64,000 nt of DNA from Branchiostoma floridae. Its lineage: Eukaryota; Chordata; Leptocardii; Amphioxiformes; Branchiostomatidae. Made by a program: the position numbers and the translations under genes. Below the pieces are notes generated by a model. The model did not search any database. It was given only the letters and a program-made list of their open reading frames with translations, and was not told the DNA's origin. Positions 13,101 through 28,100 of the stretch are shown here, piece by piece (within the stretch, counting starts at the first letter, position 1; every line of letters starts with the position of its first letter). The stretch lies in contig NC_049993.1 in the NCBI RefSeq assembly GCF_000003815.2, forward strand, positions 6,938,612 through 7,002,611. The letters are read 5' to 3'.

Positions 13101-16100
13101 AGTCAAGACTACCTCTTGAATTCTAGGATCATTTAAGTTCAGTCAGCAAATGAAGACGCTACACACAGATCAATTGTGGTTAATGATTTGAAATAAAGTA
13201 ACAAGCTTGTCTAATTTCACTAATTTTGCAACTATGCTTTGCATTGTGTGAAGATCTTTTCTGTCAAGGAAGCCATTGACACAATGGCACAAAGGCAAGT
13301 ATTCCAACGAGAAAAGCATCAAACTTGGTTATACTATTTTAAGTGTCTTTTGTTGGGAGAAAATTTGTCTGACATTTGGAGGGGAAAATCACAATGCTGT
13401 TCACATCCGTTGCAGCCCCAAGACAAATCTTTTAATTACTCGTCCCGACGCATCACGAATTCCAGTCCTAATTGTTCACGCCGACCTCTGGCATTTGGGT
13501 AAAAACCACGCTTTGTTTCCAAGCAGCTAATTCTTGCTATTGTTGATGAACAAAGTGGTGATGATCCCAAATGAAGCCAGGCCACACAATAGACTGACAA
13601 CATGGACCGGATACTGCGCAAATATTCCATTTTCCCTTCAAAATCAGCATAGCAAGAAAGCAATAAGACATGTGGTTGCTTGTTGAACATTGCTGCATGG
13701 GGGTGTATACAGTTTTGACAGCTAAACAAGGAGCCTTCGTATGGCAGTAAACTGCACAAACATACCCCCAGGGCAGCATACACCCTATGCGGCAACAGTC
13801 TACATAACCAGACCAACACACACAGAACTGCACATATGAATCTGATGTACATTAAGAAGATTATTTATCTGGAGCAATTCCCGCATGTGGGTGTGATGCT
13901 GTGAGGATGTGTGGGCGCTTCTGCCCATAAACCTGAGTACATCAACCATCTCTACATCAAATGTTGCACACTGCATCATAACTATAATTGCTATGTATTA
14001 TCGTAGTCTACAAAAACATCAAAATAGGTCCAATGGTGCATTAGCACTCAGCATTTGTTGCATATAAAAAACTTAACACTAAAATTCTTCGAGTCTATTT
14101 CATTTGTACCCTACAAACATATGAAATGAGCTCTTAAGGTTTTTTCCTTTAAAAATTTTATGAATTCTCATACACATAGTGCAGGTACGAACTTCGACAA
14201 AGGTCTGCCTTCTAGTTATGGATAATAGCTTCAAATCAATCAGACAAATTCCTTTGCATACGAACAACCAAAGATTAAAATAGCTATTCTAAAACTGCAC
14301 CATACAGGTATCATGCAAGCCATTGTCGTAAACAGCGAGTCTTCACTGTTTGTTGTCATTGTGGAGTAAACAGTAGTTAAGCCAGTGACAGCCTATCAAA
14401 CCATCAGCCATAAAGAGCATCACAACAGTGAGCTCACGCTCAGAGGCGTTTAGCTCCGGCTAGCACCAAAGAGGCTTCCGACAAAACACTTCCCCGGATT
14501 CGTTTCAGGCGATATCCACCCGGGAACCGCCGGCCTAATCCTACTGGCAAACACCCACCCGACGGATCGATACCGCCGCCACTGCCAGAAAAAGGGCAGT
14601 TAGAAAAAAATCAGTCATGATGCAAGCCAGGGAGGGAGAGAGAGAGCGGGGACCCCAAAACGGCCAGCAAAATAATCAATACCTCCCGCCATTAAATAAC
14701 ATGCACATTCCAGTCCCCGCCCATGTATCAAAATCACTCGCAGCACCGAATCACCCCGTCTCCTGCCTGCAGGCACTGGTACAACCAACACTCTAATGGG
14801 ATAACGTCATGGAATCTTCTGATTTCCAACATCAAGCAACGCGAACACGACCACATTCCATACATGTGCTCTTTATCTATTAACCCACCACTAATGGTAT
14901 GCATGTATTGATTTTAACAAGCAGAATCATATAACTTCACCTCCCAAGCTGTAATGAAATTAGCACTTATGATGACACTGATGAGGTCCAATTATGCTCA
15001 AAGCTACCTCCAGTTCTTACCCAGTAATCCTGGCCAACTTATTGTGAAAGCTAACAAGACCGAGCAACAGTTGCAAGACATTGATCTGCGCAAGACAACG
15101 GCCACAGATACTGACATATCCAGGTCTGGAGTGATATATCAGTTGCTACACAAAGCTGCTCCCACACCTCACAATCTCTCTACATATCATTATGCATCTT
15201 CAACATGAAGTTGTGCTCCTACTCAGCAACCGAAATAAATTTTATCTATATTGTACTGAAAGCCAACTACTATTTTTTCCTTTTTCTTCATTTTGGTAAC
15301 TTCTGCAGCTGCAATTTTATTGCATTCAATGTTGGATTTTCCGCTGAATTAGCACTGATATGATGGTAGATTTGGCCACCATTAAAAGAATGAAGGAACA
15401 AAAAACTCTTACTGCAGAAAGCAGTGGTGCAAGTCTTAAAATTAGAATCTGCTTTTGAAATATGTTAACTTCAATGCATCTGAACAGAGGTAGCTACCTA
15501 TCGTTTGAAGGTAAGATTGGATAAGGGTTCATAAATCACTGGAGTATCCTATACTGAAGGAAAGTGGAAATAGTCATCACAGGTTGACCCATGGCTGTAA
15601 AGGCTACCTACAGAAAAATCAGGTATGGGTTATTTTCTCCAACATCTCAATATTTTTTTAATATATGAGCTGTCAGAGAAAAAAAAAAATATAACAAAAA
15701 CATATGCCTTCACCTTAGTATTTTGTTTACAACATTAATTTTTCCAACCTCTCTTGGTACAGTGTTTCTGATTGGTGTAGTGACGTACAAACAGTTCCTG
15801 AGGATTTTAAGGCTCCAGTCAGTTCATAGCGCACTTCCCAGTTGCTGTCTGGGTCAAGGGTAGGCCTCCCATTCCCAGTGACACCAGCAGAACTCCTGCA
15901 ACCTCACGCTGATTAGAATACAGAAATGCTAGCAGCACCGTAAAAGCTACTCTCCAAGCAGAGGTAGTTTCAAGCAGAGATTTGGCTTCAGCTGTTTTTG
16001 TGTGTTAAGGCATTTTTGTTGTGCTTTGTATTTTGTCCATTTTTCTTCATATCTGCCAACGGACATGAAGAAAACAGAACAAAATAGAAGTCTCCACTAA

Positions 16101-19100
16101 ACCCCCTAAACATGTGCCATATCTCAGTCATTGTGAACAGGTAATTCGAGGGCACTCTTCAGACAATCATGGACGTGTTGTACAAAATCCAGCTACGTTG
16201 TGATGGAAAAAGTTGTCCTGTAGCATAACTTTTGCTAGCTGTTTCTATGAACCGAAAAATGAACTTTGAGTACCCTTTTGTAACCTGTTGACATTCAAAT
16301 GTTACCGACTTACGCAATCTACGGTGGAAGTAATAAGAGCATACATACAGGCTGAAACATTGTCCAGAAAACATACATGAAGACAGATGACAACTGTTCT
16401 TTTCCTTGTATCTACTGAGCACATAAAAATCCCCCCTCCCGATTCGGAACGAGTTTCCTGACGTCAATCTGCCCGGCTGCGATTGGATTCCCCACGCAGC
16501 AACTGATGCTCTGATTCCCCCCGCCCGTACTGTCAGAACGAAGAAATGTCACAGGCAGACAAACACATTAGCCATCGTGGCCAATCTGTTCACCCATTTG
16601 TCATGTACCGGGGCAACGATTTAGTAGCCCCCTTTGTAACTAGCGCCAAGTGACCAAGAAATAATATGCCTAAACTTCATTGATTAGTGTTAATTAGGTA
16701 CAAAACATTTAAACCCAATTTGTACGGGTCAGGAGGGTGGTGGTTAGGAACTGCTCATTGGATTACAACGTAGCCAGAAGGCATCAGCCATATAAATCAT
16801 GTCGGAGTGTCAACGTGCCAACTGGCAATTCTCGCTCCCATTTCCGAACAAAGACCGCTTTTGTACGCTTCCCCTCATCCGTGATCACCTGTTAACGGCG
16901 GCCGACTGATACCTTGTTTCCCGTCGGGATCGGAACCCACAACTTTCGCAGAAATCCTGTCAAATCAAAATGAAACTGACAACACCTATAATCTCCGCCG
17001 TCTCTACCCATATCCAGACTGATCGAACCATATTTTAACCCAAACCCCAAAACTGCCACAACCTAAGCGCTTGTTGGTTCGGCGCAGTCTTTAGAGAATA
17101 GGACGCAGTTTTTCAAGCTACGGCAAGAGCTGCAGGGTATGACTGATTTTGTCACAAACCACCTTTGCCACTGATCACATAATACATCAGGTAGACTGTG
17201 CGATATCTGACTCAACACAATCCACAAGAGAGGCCTACTCCTGCTGCATGGGTTGTTCATGCTAAATGATGTTTCATCCCTCTGACATAACAAAATTAAG
17301 AGGCCAGAAAAATCTTTTGAATCGCAGAAAATAGTTGACTTAATATCCCAGATTTTTGTCTCAAAATTATGATAAAAGTATAGAAATTGTCTTGTTCTTT
17401 AATGTTTTACAAAAACATCCAGAAAGTCATCCTCAGAAAACCTGGATTTGCATGCTTTCTTGACGACTATTTTCGACATTGCCCTAAGTTATGGATTTGA
17501 AACAATGCATGGTTTATGCTAGTGATAGCCAAAGATTTTTATATGTAAAACACTCTTTTTTTTATTCACTTGCAGCCAAATTTTCCCACAACTGTTCCTG
17601 TCAAAATTGTACTTGACCTGTCCCTTAGTAGACAACATTGAACAAAGCCATTATGATATTGAGAAGTGATAAGTGTGGTTATAGAGCAACACTCAAGAGC
17701 ATGGAATTGACGACACAATATCCATCCTACCCTCTTGATAACACCTCCACTGGACAAGCACCCCTTCACTGCTCCATCCTGAATCAATCCTGTAAACACT
17801 CATGGGTTGTTAGAACCTTGAAGTTAAATGCTGGCCTATTGAAAAAAGGTTATGCTCTTTGCCTGTAGCCTGATAGAGCTGAAATTTAGAACAGTCTATT
17901 GACTCTGACCTTCGTTACAAGATTGTCATGACAATCATTTGGTATTTATGGCTTTGGCTATCCCTCATTTCCCTACATTTTGTTGAGCAAAAATAAAACT
18001 AAATGTCGTCAGAGGGACCTATGAGTCATGCGAAATGTGGTAACACATGGCGTTCTCTTAAATTTTGCCTAATGAATGAATGAATGAATGAATGAACATT
18101 ATTGCTCGACAGACGGCGTACAATGCATGGCAACTACTAGCTGCACAGACAACAGTACTACAATGCTACCTACAGAACAACTTAATACTAGCTCAAGAAA
18201 TATTTATCTCTAAGGCTTTCTACAGCTTGTTAAGATCCTATATTTACTGCATGCTTTGAAAGCGACAGTTTCTTTCTAGACGTGTCAAGATGTTTGAACC
18301 AAGAAGAAAAACTGGAGGCCTGATTTAAGTCCAAAGTTATCTTTCTTCCTTAGAAGCCTAATACAGTAACTTGTAAGGGATACAAATTTGGTTTTGGTTT
18401 GGTTTTGTTTGGTTATACAGATCTCCATTAGTGACAGATATGTCACTATTCTTCCTGGAGTCCAGGTGATTTGTAGAGAATCACCAATTCTAGACGGAAG
18501 GCACCATCGCACACCGCACCATCGCACGTGTGGGGGTTCTTTTAACGTGCCTGGGGTATAGCTCTCCCCAGACACGGGACCTCCATTTTACGTCCTATCC
18601 GAGGGACGGCCGAGCTAAGTACTCATTTTCACCTGAGCAAAGTGAGGAAAGTCGTGTAAAGTGCCTTTCCCAAGGGCACAAGATCGGTAACACGGCAGCA
18701 GGATTCCAACCCGCAACCTCTCGGTCATGGGCCAAACACAGTCCCGCTGCGCTATGTGGTCCCAATTGGTGGCAATCGGCTATCATAGCAGACTGGCGAT
18801 TAAGAAAGGGGAGGCTGGAAGCAAGAAAAACTCTCCCGAGGAGCACACTTCTAAACTCCTCAAGTGTCAGCAAAACTTCCTGTGACAACTTATCCAAACC
18901 TCAGCTGCAGCCAACTCACTTTTGTCTCAGTGTGCTTCTGGCTTCAGGCCAAAATGGTTCCCCCTTACCCCCCTCCCCCTTCATACAACAAAGGAGAAAC
19001 TATAAATATTGCCAAACTGTTATTTCCATCTTTAATCAATTACTGTACCAGATACTACTGAAGAGACATTAAAGCAGTCATTAATGCTTAAGTTTAATAA

Positions 19101-22100
19101 ACTGGATAGCTTCTACTTTTTTGAAATATATATAAGTATAATTGAAATCTGTACTAGAAAAATCATTGATTATCCTAATCCTAGGACAAATGCCGATTGA
19201 AGTCTGTCCTAGGAAAAGCTCTGATCGCGATCTATCCTAGGACAATTTGCAATTGTCCTGAATAGCAATCTCTACTGTGACATACATATATGTATATACA
19301 TATTATAAGGTAGTTTAATGTTCTACAACTATCGAAGTACATGTATATGAGTGTATAGTTGTGGACAAGCAAGCAAAATGCTTTGAAACAATTTGCACCT
19401 ACGGCTAGGTCAGACTGCAATGGTTGCAAAGCTTCATCCAAAACCAGACTAATCAAGTTGATATGTTGAATGTGTTGATTACATTTTCAAAACCAACTTT
19501 AGCTTAGGCTTGAGTCTTGTTAGCGGTCGTGTATATTTGTCTTCCAAGCATATCTTGGCACCTTAAAATAACAGTATACTTTATAGGCAAGATACACATA
19601 CAAATCGAGGCTCGAAAGAAAAACATTACTGCTAATCGCTTTTGACAGTCACATTCATGCCAAGAAAAAAAATCAAGAAGTCTCCAGTAACGAAATCAAA
19701 GTTTTGGCAAAAATATATCTTTCGGTCAACTTCAAAGTGTAGCCTATGCCAGGCACCTGTTTGGGCTTTTCACTTGGTGATGCCACCAGGTCTGCAGCAA
19801 CTGCCTATAGTACCAAAATAGCCTGACTTGCTTGAGGGGACAAGTGTTGCTCCAATGCTGAGAAGGTCGTCCTCACCTACATCTCGAGGAGGAACTGCAT
19901 ATCCTTGAGTCCACTCGTAGCTTCATATCTGAGTGTCCTTCAGCACCAACCAGATTTATATACAGGGTTTTGGCTTCTTGTAAGCTTACAGTATGATGAC
20001 AAATATAAGCATGTTTCAAAAGTTGTTACCAGCATCTGCTATCATTTTATATACAGTCGATGTCAATATCAAGAAAAGTGATTTTCTTGTCAGTCTTCTA
20101 AATCACAGAATAGTAGGCCGGAACAATGATGAAAGACAGATTTTCCAATCCCTAATCAATACGTCGAAAAAAAGTTTCTAAATGGCTGGTTACATTTAAC
20201 ATTAGTTCAGCTTTCTCGGAGGGGTAACCTATATCCTTTGTTTTAAAACAAAAAGGACATTTAGGGATACCAAGTCAACAGACGTTGCAACATTTTGAAA
20301 ATAGTTGAAATATTTTGAAGATATTGCAATTTGAGTCCACCGCCTGTTGACTTCATATTTTTTTTTGAAGCAACAGATTCAGGTTAGTCGCGGATAACAC
20401 CGTTCGTTACACATCCCTGCTGAAAATGCGGCTGAAAAACAAGACCGACTGGCTATAAAAAACATTCCTGCCAAAGTTTCAACCCTCTACCAGGACATAC
20501 AGAAGCTCTTCTGATGAGGATATTAATAGAGCCAGCATACGATAAACTCCTTTGTTATCAACCTCTATGGATACAATGACCTTCATAGGCTCCAACATCT
20601 CAGGGCTGCTTCATCTTATACCTGAAACTGTGAAAGGGGATGCTCACTAAGAAAGCATTCTTCAAAAAAAGCTAACAATTCTTTTCAATTGCTTCATAAC
20701 ATGCAGCATTTTTTTCTTAAATTTATCAGTAAATTTATAAATCATATAATCCTTACCTTCTGTGTATAATCATAAATGGCCAAGGACTTGCTAGATTATC
20801 TAATGGAATGGCCCTAAGTTGTTGAAGCTCTAACACCAAGGGATCTGACTGAGAAAGCATTCTTTTAAAAAAGGCTAACATTTATTTTCAATTGCTTCAT
20901 AATATGCAACATTTTTTTTTAAATTTATAAATCAGATAATCCTTCTATTGTATAATCATAAATGGACTTGCTATGTTATCTAATGGAATGGCCCTAAGTT
21001 GTTGGAGCTCTAACACAGAGGGATCTGGGTCCCAAACTCCTGTGCTTGTTGATCCATACAGGTATGTCCCCCTGGCAGGCTGAGACAAGTATACTGTTAC
21101 ATGGAGGGAGCCTATTCCAAGCCGCTTAAACAAACAGCCAGCCAGCGGGAGAAACCAGACCCAAGCAAGGACCAGCACCAAGTGGTGGGTTCTTGAGGGT
21201 CTTTAGGTTTTGACACTGTGGAGTGCTTCCCAGTCTTTACTTGGCACAACAGAGAGGGTTGATGATCAAGCCGTGCCCTGCTGACATACCACAGGGCACA
21301 GGGTACCAAACAGGATGAAAACTGCTGACAGTCCAACATACATACTACCTGTTGATGACTAGAGGGGTGGAATTGATTGGGATTGTTTACTTCACTGAAG
21401 ACTCCCTTTCCTCTTGGCTGCCATCACTGAGTAAGGCCATGTTAATTTGATTATATGGATGACATCCACACTGAATATACCATACTGTGTGTGTTCAGTC
21501 AATTGTTCAACCTTCCTGACCACTGGACATGGATTTCAAAATGAAGGGAACTTTTTTGGCCAAACTTCTTTTTTTATTCACACACATCAGTTTTGGGCTT
21601 CCCAGTGGATGCCATCCATATCAGCATATCAACATGGTCTAACCCCTTGAGTGACCCAAACTGTATTTGTGTGAACCTTGACTGAACTGAACTGAACTGA
21701 ACTTGACTCTATGTTTTATACTTTACACACATATTTCTTCAGACTAAGTTCAATCCATTGTATCAAGGAGAAGCAGCTGCTTTCACCAAGAAACCTTGCA
21801 TGCAACGTATCACAAATTGACAAAACATCTTTATGGACATGGCTATGCAGCCAACCCTCTTGTTGCAGTCAGTATCAGTCTGTCCCTACATACAAGTGAG
21901 GTCATCTTGATACAGTGCCAACAGGCCACCTTCCACACCCTACGAACTAGCCCAATCTTGACACCTAGCCATTGTCACTTCTCCGAGTCAACAAACAGTC
22001 GTTAGCTAAACAAGCCAGCAAAACAGGCTCTTGAAAAGAAAGTGTGCAAACCTTTTGTTGATGATCACACTACAGTAATGCCTATCATAGTAATACAAAC

Positions 22101-25100
22101 ACATAACATGCAATGTGAACTCCCATATAGAATATATGGTTATACTATTTCACATGGTTTGCAAATGAAATCTATCACACAAAGTTACTTTTTGTGGCGT
22201 GTTTTTTCTAGTGGTTGTGCTTGGGTGAGGACAATGTTCTCGATGCTATTTTGAAAGGAATTTTTACATGCTTTGCTTCCAAATGGTAAGTACGGAACAC
22301 AACCACTGAAAGGTGTTGAGGTATCCTTTGGAACTGTTGTCATGCATGGTCAGCAGTCAAGCACAAACTAGATAATTGGTGCAACAACAAAAGATAACTC
22401 TACATTAGCTGTAACATATACATGTACATTCTTAGTGACCTGTCAAACATTTTATTTTGTTGAAACATGTTTACTCCAAATATGACAAATTCAAAACCTG
22501 CAAACTCGTGTTAACAGTCCGTGCAAAGAATAGAGAGAACGTTTGACCAGTCGCTGCATGTATCCTGACATAATTTGCTAATTGCGCATGTAAAAGTTGG
22601 GAAGAATAAGGTAGCTATTTTTTGTGTGGTAGAATTTATGTACCTAACAGGAGTTCAAGTTCGCACTGTGACCTTCAAGCCACTGCACTTTACCCTTGTG
22701 TCTTGGAAGAACAGAAGAAACAAGTTATGTCCTTACTTCAGTCCCAGACACATTCTTGACAGAATTGTTGGGTGTGCAAAGGTCAGGTTTTTGGCTGGAG
22801 GTCCCCAAGGCTAGATTCCCTGTGGAGCCAGAACTCAGCACCGCCCAAGGCCAGCTGCCAGCCAGGACACTGGCTTCTAAACGGACGGAGTGACCAACCT
22901 GTCTAACGTAACCAAACAAGTGGCATTCCTATTACCTGTATATTCATATAGTCTTGCTGTATTTTTCACAAAATTGCAATGAAAAACTTGGTCTGTTGCG
23001 AATGAAGATTGTATCAAACTCAAAGTGATTTACACCGCCCAAGACCAGCTGCTAGGTGGGACACAGGGTTCTAAACAGACCAAGTGACCAACCTGTCTAA
23101 CCTAACCAAACAAGTAGCATTCCTCCTACTTGTTTATTCATATAGTCTTGCTGTCCTTCACAAAATTGAAATTGGTAACTTCTTTACCTTTGGGAAATGA
23201 ACTTGAAGATTGTATCAAAGTGATTTAGACTATTGCAGCATAATCGTAACCTTACTCTGTTCTTTACTACAAGTTGTTCATACTCCTTGAAAGTCTTGGA
23301 GTCAGCTAAAAAGAAGAAAAAAACTAAAATAGGACATTCTAGCAAAGGACCTTGTCTGGTGTAACAAAGCTATCAGGTATCATGACCTATGACCTGCAAG
23401 AGATCTCCTAAGGTTAGCTGTCTGGCTCTTCCCACAACCTTCCATACTCCCTCCTTTCCTGTGACCTGCAAAGAGCTTGGGGAACCTCTGTCTCCAACAC
23501 AGCAGGGAATTAGACATCTAAATTCTTCTTAATACTTTTGGTATACTTTAATCTTGTAAGAGAAACTAAAAATGTCCAGTTTATACAATCTACAACATTT
23601 GGAAGCATTAATACGTATAAATACTAATTTTGTTTAACGTTGAACCAAGACAAAAGGTGTTGCAGCTCATGATCGACCGTAATCCTTTTCATCCTAAGCT
23701 TTGCTTCCAAGTGGTGTTTTGTCTGGATACAGACCTTCTCTCTTAAGGGTGATTACCTGAGATGTCAGTGGGTAGGATGTGCTGATGTAACGGCTGGGAA
23801 ACCATCGGAGGTGAGGTATCTATCCTTGTCCTCCAACAATCCCAGCTTGTCTCTTCAAAAGTAGCTAAAATCCCCAGGAAATCCCATCTGCCCTTTCACC
23901 AAACATCCTAATACTGGCGGGGGAAGACTTGGTTCATGTCCTCGGGCAAGGGCAGTAAGAGAGAGAGAGAGCAACGGCCAAATTCAAAATGCACAAAACC
24001 TTCCGTTTCTTTGGAAGTATGTAAGCGAAGATTTTCTTTACTCTCAGATACTCACTTCTACCTTCTGGGAACGGCGCAACAACAATACACAGCCTTGATC
24101 GCAGATTTGACAGTCTTTTTTCAAGCCCTAGTATTTGACTAATCTTTTGGGTTTTCAGAACTTCACTCTTCTTTGAACTACGGATTACATTCCCTTTTCA
24201 TCAGGACAATAAAGCAAACCTGTAAATTTACTGGAAGTAAGGAACTAGCTTCACTATTGATCATTTGATGGGTCGTCATCCAAACATTAATTTATATCTC
24301 GCTTCCATGCTGCTATAGTGTTAAACTCACGCTCAGTCATCAAGACCAGTCAGAACCAGTTTATGATCAACTACCATACTTGAATATTGTCTTGTCTCTT
24401 TTATACTTTATCTTGTCAAGCTTAATAATACAAGCTGCAAACCTTAAGGTAGAATCATTCTTTTTTACCACATGACAAGACATGAAAACACAGAAAATCT
24501 TGACTCTTTCCTGATAGTTTTACTATGATTTTGGGCATTTTAAAGCACAAAGAACAGATTCTTTACTGCTATTTTGTGACGCCTGGCAGATCCGTGAGTG
24601 ATAGCATACCTGTGGTGCAGACTTACACTTGACCAGTGACCTACCTTGTCCAGAGCGACACATTTGATACACCACTTCATCTGACATAAAACACAGGCCA
24701 GGTGGAGTTTCAGCGGTCACTGTTGTTGTCTCTGGGTCGCTTTCAAACACACCTGTCTATGACTCAAGCCTCTTGGAATGCTGAAAACTATCTATGTCAG
24801 GCAAGGCTTTACAAGTACACACCTTCACAAATCATAAAGCCAAAAGTGTGACGACAAAAAAGTTTGAGATTTCCAGTCATTCCGTTTTATTTGCATTTAG
24901 AACAGTATAACCAGTACACAATGTATTTGAACCTGCACTATGCTCAATGCAATGATGATCTCAAGGTGTTTTTGTTTGTTTGCTTGTTTCATTTGATCTA
25001 CCTGAAAGACAAACTATCTTCTGTCAAAATACAACCTCAATGTAATGCTTGCGATCAGTTAGCTCCTCACAGCAAGCTTAGAAATTGAATTAACAAAGGC

Positions 25101-28100
25101 TGGAAAACACAAGAAATTATGCGGTCACTCGTACACTATATGAAATTTACAGCCTTATGTACTTGAATGCTTTGTAGTTCCGCGCCACTTATTCTCGCCT
25201 TAACAATACTTAGCAACAACAATATCAACTTTTTCACCGCGGATTAAATATAGCAATAGCTGGCAGCCACATATCACTCTCCTCACAACAACAATAGCGT
25301 GTGTACAATCCAAATTTCACGGCTAACAAGTGCATTATGGAGATGTCTCCTTGGCGGTAAGTGACCGTTATACAACAGCGGCGTCGGACACCTCCTTCCC
25401 GTGACACCGCGCCCGCGGATCGATATCGCCGTGGCGATGATCAATGCCCGACAGCGGGCAGCAGCAACAACACCGTTAGAAATAGAACAATGAATGGGTC
25501 CGATTGGTGGAATCGGGTCAAGTCTTACATCATAGACAAACCTACTTATGATCTGTAGTGGCAGTTTCCAATAATTGTCCATACAGCGGGCAAGGAGGGG
25601 GTGGTTCAACCAACAAAACTGGAGCACTGTTTTCTGCTATCACCGGTAGAATGCTTATTGTCTTTCTAAGAATCCTCTAGCAATTTTAGCCTATGATTTC
25701 TTGCGATAATGCATTTGCAAGGGTTGAATTTAACACAAATAACTGATATTTTGGGGGGCATGAAAAACATATAATAAGTTGGCCAAGAGTTATATGTACA
25801 TACTACCAGCTGCAAACTGTACTCCCAAAACATGTAAATTCGAACTTGAAATTCTATTTACAAATACAGGCTGTAAGAAAATCACTCAAGGCGCCCACGT
25901 GACTATTTATCAGCCTTCTGTTCAAAGTGTCCTTGGAAACATCTTCTTGTGGTGAGACACAAAGATGAGCTGTCCTTCAATTTAGGGCACACTGAGTGAC
26001 TGACTTGCTTTCATTCCTGAGAATAGAACACTACAAAACACAAGTTGCAAGTCTATAAAACTATGTCACTAACTAGGCCGCAACAGAACAAATTGCAAAC
26101 AGATTGACAGAATGCTTTTAGAACTAGAGTTCGGCGACCTCATACCTCCATGAAAATTTAGAGCTTTCGTAAATTTCATGCAATTGACTAACAAATTAAC
26201 ATAATTTATGCATGGTGTTGTTCATCATTGACTAACGTACACATGTCACAATTATAAAATTCCCATTATTAATGATAAAGTGGTTTTGCAATTTTTACAT
26301 AAATTATGCAAATAAGTTCCTCATTACCATATTTGGTATCTGCTTATATTCCACCTATCATAATTAACATGTGTTACATGTATTGAGGTCCAGTTATTGA
26401 AAACAATGGAGCTATACAATTTCCTCATTAATTATGCAAATTTCGTCCTCATTTGCATAACATGTATATCATTATGAACATCTTTACCTAAGCTACCTGC
26501 ATGCTTAAAATGCAGGCAATCCGTCGTTCCTTTCTGCACTTATCCTCTTTGGAGTGTCTTGACAAAAACACCCCTGCAGTTCCACAATTAAATGTTAGGG
26601 GGCTGAAACTTGCCCCACTTGTTTATGGCACTAAAAGCTATCTACCACCTAAATGTCAAGACCATAGCATGTCTGGAACAAGAGATACATTGAAAAAACT
26701 GCTATGATAGAATATTCTCATTAATTATGCAAATGTGCTCCTATTTTGCATAATTAGTATTTCATTTTGTACAACATTGTCTGAGGTACCTACATACCAA
26801 AAATGATGACAATCCGTTGTTCCCTTCTTGAGTTATCCTCTTCAGAAGTTTTTGACAAAAATGCCCCTGCTATCCCAAAACTAAACGCTAGGGGGCCCAA
26901 ACTTATGTCATTTCTTCCTGAGCACAAGAGCTATCTAATACTAAAAAATCGTGACCATAGCATGTTCAGAACACCGAGATAGCAAAACCGGAAGTTGCGC
27001 TGCAGTACCAAGGGGAGCCGCTAGGGGGCCCAAAATCTAATCATTTCCAGCTTTCATCACACACTACCAACACACCAAGTATGAAACCAATCCATCCAAC
27101 CGTTCTTGAGTTATTTTGTTTACACACACACACACACACAAACACACAGACAGACACACAAACGCAGGGTAAAATATAACCTCCATGACATTTCATGGAG
27201 GTAATAAAGCTTTAAAATTTTCTGCAGGTAACAGTGCTTTTGTACCAATATTCTTAGGCTTAATAGCTATGTTCTAAACACTCCACAAAATATAAATGGT
27301 TTGTGAATGGAAGTACGTTCTGCGCTTGCTAAATAGACTGGTTATACACTGTACTGCTTCAGGTGCTACAAGCATGAATACCTTTGGACCATGACTCAAT
27401 CCTTCTTTATCCTTTTGTATGCAACTTGTAGCTGGTAAGAAAACAGATCCTGTTACTGACTAAGGCAAATATGCCAGCCTCTTTCTTCACTGCCTGGCTT
27501 GAAGTCCCCAATCCTTATAAAAAGAAACTTGTTCGGCACTTCTTAAGATAATGGTTTACATTTCTAATGACATCTGTCCATCACTGTCTGGACTGACAGT
27601 TGAGTTCCGTCTACATGAACTCCAATACAAACAGGGGGGAAGGAACGCTGTCAGAGAAAGGCAAGTTCTGGCTGGTCTGTTTTCTCAACTCCTGTCTTCT
27701 AAAAACACACAACTCTGGGGTATGATGCAAGCACTTGTCCAACCAGCAATAAACAGTGGGGGAAGTTGGCACACTTGTGGGTGCTGTTTTGGCCCAAGTA
27801 AAATAGTCCGTAGAGTAGTTCTTTAACTAAAAAATGGTCAAAACAAAAATATAAGCACCTCATCTTTGAACTTCCAGGACTTCATTTTGCTATCTTTTTA
27901 TTCTGCTTCAATAATATTCCAGAAAAACTTTGGTTTAGAATGTGTTCTCTTTATCTTGGACACAACATCTTGAATTATGTTGCCATAAACTTCGTCAAAA
28001 GTACAGACAAACGTTAGATTTATCTTTAATTTCCGGCAAGGAAATTAGACAGTAAATAATATGTCTAAATCTTTTCTATCTTTTTCTTTTTCATCGGACT

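Noticed and set aside
13436-13852. 138-codon minus-strand frame
   Set aside because: Cys/Leu-rich without domain pattern; no exon signals; could be conserved non-coding DNA but not a supported gene.
18720-18763. tRNA gene on the minus strand
   Set aside because: A and B boxes are present but no acceptor stem or anticodon loop can be formed convincingly; SINE head instead.
18530-19072. 180-codon plus-strand frame
   Set aside because: Mostly antisense to a tRNA-derived SINE; composition follows the repeat.
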